From DATATV01 sp036268615 (GTDB taxonomy: Bacteria > Actinomycetota > Actinomycetes > Mycobacteriales > Pseudonocardiaceae): DNA of 64,000 bases. The DNA lies in assembly GCA_036268615.1 (NCBI GenBank), contig DATATV010000155.1:71951-135950 (forward strand), written 5' to 3'. Positions 60,013 through 64,000 of this stretch are shown here, piece after piece. Position numbers and translations under genes: made by a program. Below the pieces are notes generated by a model, which saw only the letters and a list, made by a program, of their open reading frames with translations, had not been told where the DNA came from and did no database searches. How positions within the stretch are numbered: position 1 is the first letter of the stretch; every line of letters begins with the position of its first letter.

Positions 60013-60453
60013 GGGGCCGGCCGCCGGATCGGGAACGGTGTCCGAGTTCGTCGAACCGGGCTGACCGATATCGCCTGATCGGCGGCCGTAATCGGCCGGT
60101 CCGGCCCGGGGCCGGGGTGGTCTCGGCCGGGGGAATTGTCGTCGCGGGTGCTTATCCGGCGGTCGGAATTCGATCGTCCCGGTTGCGGGAAATCGACCGG
60201 TGCGGCTGTCAATACCGATCATTGGGCGAGTTTTCCGGCCCGCTGAATTCACCCACCGTGTCCGGGCTTATCCGACCCGCGATCGGCTTGACCTGAGGTC
60301 TGACCACCACAGGGATAATGGTTAGTCCTTTGTCCCACCAGGCCGGATCGGCGCGCGGAGCACTCAGTGTCGCTCCGCTCCGGCCACGCGTTACATATGC
60401 TGAGGTCGGATTGTCGATCTCGGATTCGGCCGGTGTAGATATCGGCACGAGGG
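60013..60453. other. Gene-free spacer between the EutA operon and thiolase operon
   Basis: About 440 bases. Open frames on both strands are Arg/Pro-rich shadows without homology. AATGGTTAGTCC at 60316 only partly resembles the island operator. I see nothing else. Confidence 0.5.
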
Positions 60454-60484
60454 TTGACAAACGGTCCTACCGTAAGTCCATACT
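60454..60484 (+). promoter_or_regulatory. Promoter with embedded operator for the thiolase operon
   Basis: TTGACA (60454-60459), ACGGT-CCT-ACCGT palindrome (60461-60473) and CATACT (60479-60484). Very like 37243-37272. Leader to the GTG at 60705 is about 215 bases. Confidence 0.68.
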
Positions 60485-60704
60485 CCTCATCGAGTGAAGC
60501 GGACCACGGCGAGCGCGGCACCGATGAAATTGTCGGTGACCGGCGCGATCGGGTCGAGTACCCGATTGCCGCAGCGCCCGTGATCTCTTTGACCGCATTG
60601 GACCACGACCGAGCCGTCCACGACCGAGCCATCCACGTTCGTGTGCCGAACCACGGAACCGGCGCAGGTGGGACGACTGGCCGTAAACCAACAAGGGAGT
60701 TGGA

Positions 60705-61901
60705 GTGACCAACACGCAACCCGATCTCGCGGTCGCCGGACTCGGTGTCGTCGCCGGGGCTCAACCCGACCGCAGTCAGCGCATGATGGCCGCCGAGGCC
60801 GCCCGGCTGGCCATCGCCGACGCCGGATTGCAGATCTCCGACATCGACGGAGCCGTCGACTTGCGACGGACCGGCGGCGGCGGTGACCGCGGCAGTTACT
60901 CCGACGCCTTCACCCGGGTGCTGGGCCTGCCGGCGAACTTCTACTTCGTGATCGGCCGCGGTGGAGCCCTCGCCGGGCTCGGCATCGCCGCGGCCGCGTC
61001 CTTCCTGCAGCGCGGGCTGGCCAAGCACGTCGTACTGGTGGGCGCGGTCGACGACTGGTCGAAGTCGCAGCGCACCAAGGCACAGGGCCACCGTGGCATG
61101 GCGCACGCGGAGAAGGAAGGCTACTGGGGCAAGCCGCTGGGCGACCTGCGCGCGGCCAGCCACCACAGTTGGATGGCCGCCCGGCACATGGCCGTCTTCG
61201 GCACCACCAGCGAGCAGTTGGGCGCCATCTCGGTCCAGCAGCGCGCGTGGGCCTGCCTCAACCCGGAGGCCAAGATGTACGGCCGGCCGATGACCATCGA
61301 GGACCACCAGAACTCGCCGATGGTCGTCGAGCCCTACCACCTCTTCGACATCAGCCAGGTCTCCGACGGCGCGATCGCGTTCGTGCTGACCACCAAGGAA
61401 CGCGCCCGCGACCTGGCCAAGCCCTCGGTCGAGGTGCTCGGCCAGGGCTTCGGCGAGGTCGCCGCGGACATCTGGTGGGAGAAGAAGAACTTCACACAGA
61501 TGGCGGTGCACAACGCCAAGAAGCAGGCGTTCGCCGAGTCCGGCCTCGGTCTGTCCGATATCGACGTTGCCGAACTCTACGACTGCTTCACCGCCGAGGT
61601 GCTGTTCCAGCTGGAGGACTACGGCTGGTGCGAGAAGGGCGAGGGCGGCCGGTTCGTGGCCGACGGCAACATCGGTCCCGGCGGCAGCATTCCCACCAAC
61701 ACCGGCGGCGGCCTGCTGTCCTGTTACCACCTCGGTGACCTGACCGGTTTCGCCGAGGCGGTCCGGCAGGTTCGCGGCGAGGCAGGCGACCGGCAGGTGC
61801 CCGACTGCGAGGTCGCGCTGTCCACCGGGCACGGCGGCGAGCTCGTCTCCCCGGGCATGTGCTCGATCCACACCACCACCCTCCTCGGAAAGGCGGCCTG
61901 A
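60705..61901 (+). CDS. Thiolase-fold protein lacking the nucleophilic cysteine (Ltp2/SCP-x-like)
   Basis: 398 residues from GTG 60705 (AAGGGAG upstream). Thiolase fold: GLGVVAGAQPDRS, helix SDIDGAVD, VAELYDCFT and the C-terminal STGHGGELVSPG. Where thiolases carry the acyl-accepting Cys (about residue 86) this protein reads IGRGGALAGLG. Cysteine-free thiolase-like proteins that pair with a DUF35 protein, such as the steroid side-chain aldolase Ltp2, catalyse retro-aldol cleavage of acyl-CoAs. The DUF35 gene follows five bases later. A C-C bond cleavage role is therefore likelier than classical thiolysis. Confidence 0.86.
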   Translation: MTNTQPDLAVAGLGVVAGAQPDRSQRMMAAEAARLAIADAGLQISDIDGAVDLRRTGGGGDRGSYSDAFTRVLGLPANFYFVIGRGGALAGLGIAAAASFLQRGLAKHVVLVGAVDDWSKSQRTKAQGHRGMAHAEKEGYWGKPLGDLRAASHHSWMAARHMAVFGTTSEQLGAISVQQRAWACLNPEAKMYGRPMTIEDHQNSPMVVEPYHLFDISQVSDGAIAFVLTTKERARDLAKPSVEVLGQGFGEVAADIWWEKKNFTQMAVHNAKKQAFAESGLGLSDIDVAELYDCFTAEVLFQLEDYGWCEKGEGGRFVADGNIGPGGSIPTNTGGGLLSCYHLGDLTGFAEAVRQVRGEAGDRQVPDCEVALSTGHGGELVSPGMCSIHTTTLLGKAA

Positions 61902-61906
61902 GCCCG

Positions 61907-62371
61907 ATGGTCAGCACCGAAGAACAGACTCCGGCCCAGTCCGCACCGGCCGAGTGGAACAAGCCGTGGCCCAACATCGACAAGGACAGCGAGGAGTTCT
62001 GGGACGGGTTCACCCGGCACGAGCTGCTGCTGTGGACGTGTTCGACGTGTAGCGCGCAGTACTGGCCCAAGACCTACTGCATCAAGCACGAGAACGAGCC
62101 GTGGGCGGCCAACATGAGCTGGCAGCCCTCCTCCGGCCAGGGCAAGCTGTTCGCCTTCAACGTGCACCACTGGGCCTTCCACCCCGGCTTCAAGGACGAG
62201 GTGCCCTACACCTACGCCCTGGTCGAGCTGGACGAGGGCCCGCTGATCAGCAGCACCATGGTCGGCCGGATGCCCAGCAACGCCGATGTCGGCAAGCCGG
62301 TGAAGGTGGTCTTCGAGGACCACCCGGAGCACGGGTTCTCGCTGCCACACTTCACCCTGATCGACGACTGA
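61907..62371 (+). CDS. DUF35 OB-fold zinc protein, partner of the thiolase-like enzyme
   Basis: 154 residues from ATG 61907. Two-helix N-terminus (DSEEFWDGFTRHELLLWTC), zinc knuckle with CSTCSAQYWPKTYC, then an OB fold (GKLFAFNVHHWAF through VGKPVKVVFED). DUF35 proteins bind thiolase-fold partners and supply the CoA/acyl tunnel. Position and family both support a complex with the preceding gene product. Confidence 0.88.
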   Translation: MVSTEEQTPAQSAPAEWNKPWPNIDKDSEEFWDGFTRHELLLWTCSTCSAQYWPKTYCIKHENEPWAANMSWQPSSGQGKLFAFNVHHWAFHPGFKDEVPYTYALVELDEGPLISSTMVGRMPSNADVGKPVKVVFEDHPEHGFSLPHFTLIDD

Positions 62372-62376
62372 ACCCG

Positions 62377-63510
62377 ATGTTCGCCACCGATGTCGACATC
62401 GCCCCCCGGGGCCTGCTCGCGATCGCGCCGCGGGTCGTCGACGCCTCCATCACCGACGTCGTGCTGCGCAAGAGCGACCCGACCTGGCGCTTCGCGCTCG
62501 CCGCGAACCCGACCAACCCCGGGCTGCTGCTCGAACTGCGCACCGCCGACGGCCTGACCGGCCTGGGCTTCGCCTGCGAGGTGCGTCATCTCGGCCACGA
62601 CCTGGTCGCCATGCGTACGGCACTGGACCGGGTCATCCCGGTGCTCACCGGCGCCAGCTCGGACACCGGACCGGTGGACGAGCTGGACGCACTGGGCGGA
62701 CCCGGCCGGGCCATCCTGCAGATGGCCCTGCTCGACCTCGTCGCCCGCCAGCGGGACGTGCCGGCGCACGCCCTGCTGGGGGAGCGGCGCCGGTCGGGCG
62801 TCGCACTCACCCGAATCCTCTCGCTGAAGTCGCCGGAGCACATGGCCGGTGTCGCCGCGGCGCACGCCGCCGAGGGCTACCGGCACGTGAAGATCAAGCT
62901 GGACAACGCCGAGGGCGACCTGGACTACCAGCGGGTGGCGGCGATCCGGGAGGCGGTCGGTCCCGACTTCGGGCTGACCGTGGACGCCAACCAGAGCTAC
63001 CCGGCCGAGGCGGCGCTGCGACTGTGCGAGCGGATCGCACCGCTCGACATCATCGTCTTCGAACAGCCGGTGCCCGCCGACGACCTCGACGGGTTGGCGT
63101 TCCTCACCGAGCGCAGCCCGGTGCCGATCGAGGCCGACGAGGCGGCCAACTCGCTGGCCCGGGTCCGCGAGATCGTCGACCGGCACGCCGCCCACGGCGT
63201 GAGCATCAAGATCCCGAAGCTCGGTGGCGTGGACCGCGCCGCCGAGGCGATCCGACTGTGTACCGAAGCCGGCCTCCAGGTGCGCGTCGGCGCGCACGTG
63301 GGCAGCCGGCTGCTGAACGCCGCGGCGCTGCACCTCGCGGTGACTGTGGACGGCCTCACCGAGCCGGCCGAACTCGCCGAGTTCGCCCGGCTGGAGGGCG
63401 ATCCCATTGCAGGCCTTGAGATCCAGGACGGTGGCTTGACCCTGCCGGATGGCCCTGGGCTGGGAGTGCGCAGGGGGACCAACAACGGACTGGAGAAGGG
63501 AACGCCGTGA
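62377..63510 (+). CDS. Enolase-superfamily enzyme, muconate-cycloisomerase/dipeptide-epimerase subgroup
   Basis: 377 residues from ATG 62377, five bases after the DUF35 stop. N-terminal capping domain to about 125, barrel beyond. Acid-base Lys in HVKIKLD (K-x-K), metal ligands in TVDANQSY, FEQPV and IEADEAA, second Lys in KIPKLGG, the MLE-subgroup arrangement. Reactions in this subgroup include lactonisation of muconates, o-succinylbenzoate synthesis and epimerisation. In a catabolic operon cycloisomerisation of a ring-cleavage product is plausible. Overlaps the next gene (GTGA). Confidence 0.9.
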   Translation: MFATDVDIAPRGLLAIAPRVVDASITDVVLRKSDPTWRFALAANPTNPGLLLELRTADGLTGLGFACEVRHLGHDLVAMRTALDRVIPVLTGASSDTGPVDELDALGGPGRAILQMALLDLVARQRDVPAHALLGERRRSGVALTRILSLKSPEHMAGVAAAHAAEGYRHVKIKLDNAEGDLDYQRVAAIREAVGPDFGLTVDANQSYPAEAALRLCERIAPLDIIVFEQPVPADDLDGLAFLTERSPVPIEADEAANSLARVREIVDRHAAHGVSIKIPKLGGVDRAAEAIRLCTEAGLQVRVGAHVGSRLLNAAALHLAVTVDGLTEPAELAEFARLEGDPIAGLEIQDGGLTLPDGPGLGVRRGTNNGLEKGTP

Positions 63511-64000
63511 AAAGATCAAGAACTGTCCGGAACCGCGCGATCGCGGCCGGCTGCGCGGTGGTCGCCGCGACGGTGATGCTGAGCGGATGTGGCAGCAGTT
63601 CGGCGGCGACCGGGAGCGGGGCGTCCGGCTCACTGCTGACCAGCACCGCGTCGGACCGGGAGACCCAGCTGATCGCCGCGGCCAAGAAGGAGGGCACGCT
63701 CAACTGGGTGACCTCGTTCGCCGGCCCGGTGGTGAACTCGATCGTCGCGGCGTTCGAGAAGCAGTACCCGTACATCCACATGACGGTCAACCGCGGCGAC
63801 GAGAGTGCGATCATCCCGCAGGCCATCCAGGAGATCACCGCCAAGAAGGCGGCCGGTGACGTGTTCGAGGTGACCGCGAGCGGCGCGCTGGAGTTCAAGG
63901 ACGCCCAGGTGCTTGAGCCCTACGTCTCGCCGAACGCCGGTGGGATCGCCGCGGAGTACAAGGTGCTCAACAGCAGCAACCAGGACCTGCTGCTGACCGA
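63507..64000 (+). CDS. Extracellular solute-binding lipoprotein (type 1/Fe3+-type), 3' end outside window
   Basis: At least 164 residues from GTG 63507 (GGAGAAGGG upstream). Lys/Arg start and hydrophobic helix end in lipobox LSGC with Cys28. Then ETQLIAAAKKEGTLNWVTSFAGPVV and AFEKQYPYIHMTV, the start typical of periplasmic binding proteins of family 1/2 (spermidine-putrescine, iron, 2-aminoethylphosphonate group). Probably the receptor of a second importer encoded to the right. Co-transcribed with the thiolase operon. Confidence 0.88.
   Translation, partial: MKRSRTVRNRAIAAGCAVVAATVMLSGCGSSSAATGSGASGSLLTSTASDRETQLIAAAKKEGTLNWVTSFAGPVVNSIVAAFEKQYPYIHMTVNRGDESAIIPQAIQEITAKKAAGDVFEVTASGALEFKDAQVLEPYVSPNAGGIAAEYKVLNSSNQDLLLT

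Noticed and set aside
60316..60330. AATGGTTAGTCC as a further FCD-GntR operator
   Set aside because: Only one half-site matches and there is no dyad; the good site is 140 bases further on.
1..64000. CRISPR arrays, tRNA or rRNA genes, intact transposases, riboswitches (including an FMN riboswitch before ribBA)
   Set aside because: No regularly spaced repeats, cloverleaf sequences, transposase motifs or FMN-box pattern were recognised; ribBA is coupled to the preceding gene with no leader.

Overview
The window is high-GC DNA (roughly 70 percent G+C by eye) with dense GTG/TTG starts, many 4-bp start/stop overlaps, twin-arginine and long secreted proteins, FCD-GntR/IclR/LysR regulators, F420/FMN luciferase-like enzymes and remnants of a non-ribosomal peptide cluster. 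This points to a filamentous actinomycete. A Pseudonocardiaceae-type genome is my guess from gene style only. No rRNA, tRNA, CRISPR array, phage or intact transposase was seen.

Layout. (1) 1-7 kb: two sedolisin-like (S53) secreted proteases flank a TPR protein and a small secreted protein; a decayed NRPS/MFS fragment lies at 2.3-2.9 kb. (2) 7-11.6 kb: IclR regulator, class I sugar aldolase, a frame-broken luciferase-like oxidoreductase, a tartrate/malate-type dehydrogenase, and fragments of an IclR protein and an alpha/beta hydrolase. (3) 11.6-18.7 kb: an unusual enolase, then a flavin module (LysR, RibBA, FMN reductase, two divergent luciferase-like monooxygenases). (4) 18.8-20.4 kb: a gene graveyard (formate dehydrogenase, MucR-like and class II aldolase remnants). 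(5) 20.6-25 kb: a compact sialic-acid unit (sialidase, NanR-like repressor, transporter, NanA-like lyase) with a shared 15-bp operator. (6) 25-33 kb: phosphatase, animal-type haem peroxidase, MFS pump, Tat-exported glycoside hydrolase, zinc alcohol dehydrogenase.

(7) 32.6-64 kb: a catabolic island. It contains a 7Fe ferredoxin and ferredoxin reductase, a phthalate-dioxygenase-type Rieske oxygenase, two 4,5-dihydroxyphthalate-decarboxylase-like proteins, an ABC importer, HyuA/HyuB-like proteins, an SDR, four cupins, a PanB-like aldolase, zinc dehydrogenase, LigK (CHA aldolase), LigJ (4-oxalomesaconate hydratase), an EutA-like ATPase with a His-rich head, a cysteine-less thiolase with its DUF35 partner, an MLE-type enolase-superfamily enzyme and a second solute-binding lipoprotein. 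A palindrome of the type TTGGT-NNN-ACCAA recurs in front of about nine of these transcription units, including the local FCD-GntR gene, so the island looks like a single regulon.

Working model (inference): an aromatic acid is imported, dihydroxylated by the Rieske system with the local ferredoxin chain, dehydrogenated and decarboxylated to a catechol-type acid, opened by a dioxygenase, and finished by LigJ and LigK to pyruvate plus oxaloacetate. No LigAB ring-cleavage dioxygenase is present in the window; the cupins are the obvious candidates. The true substrate is not shown by the sequence.
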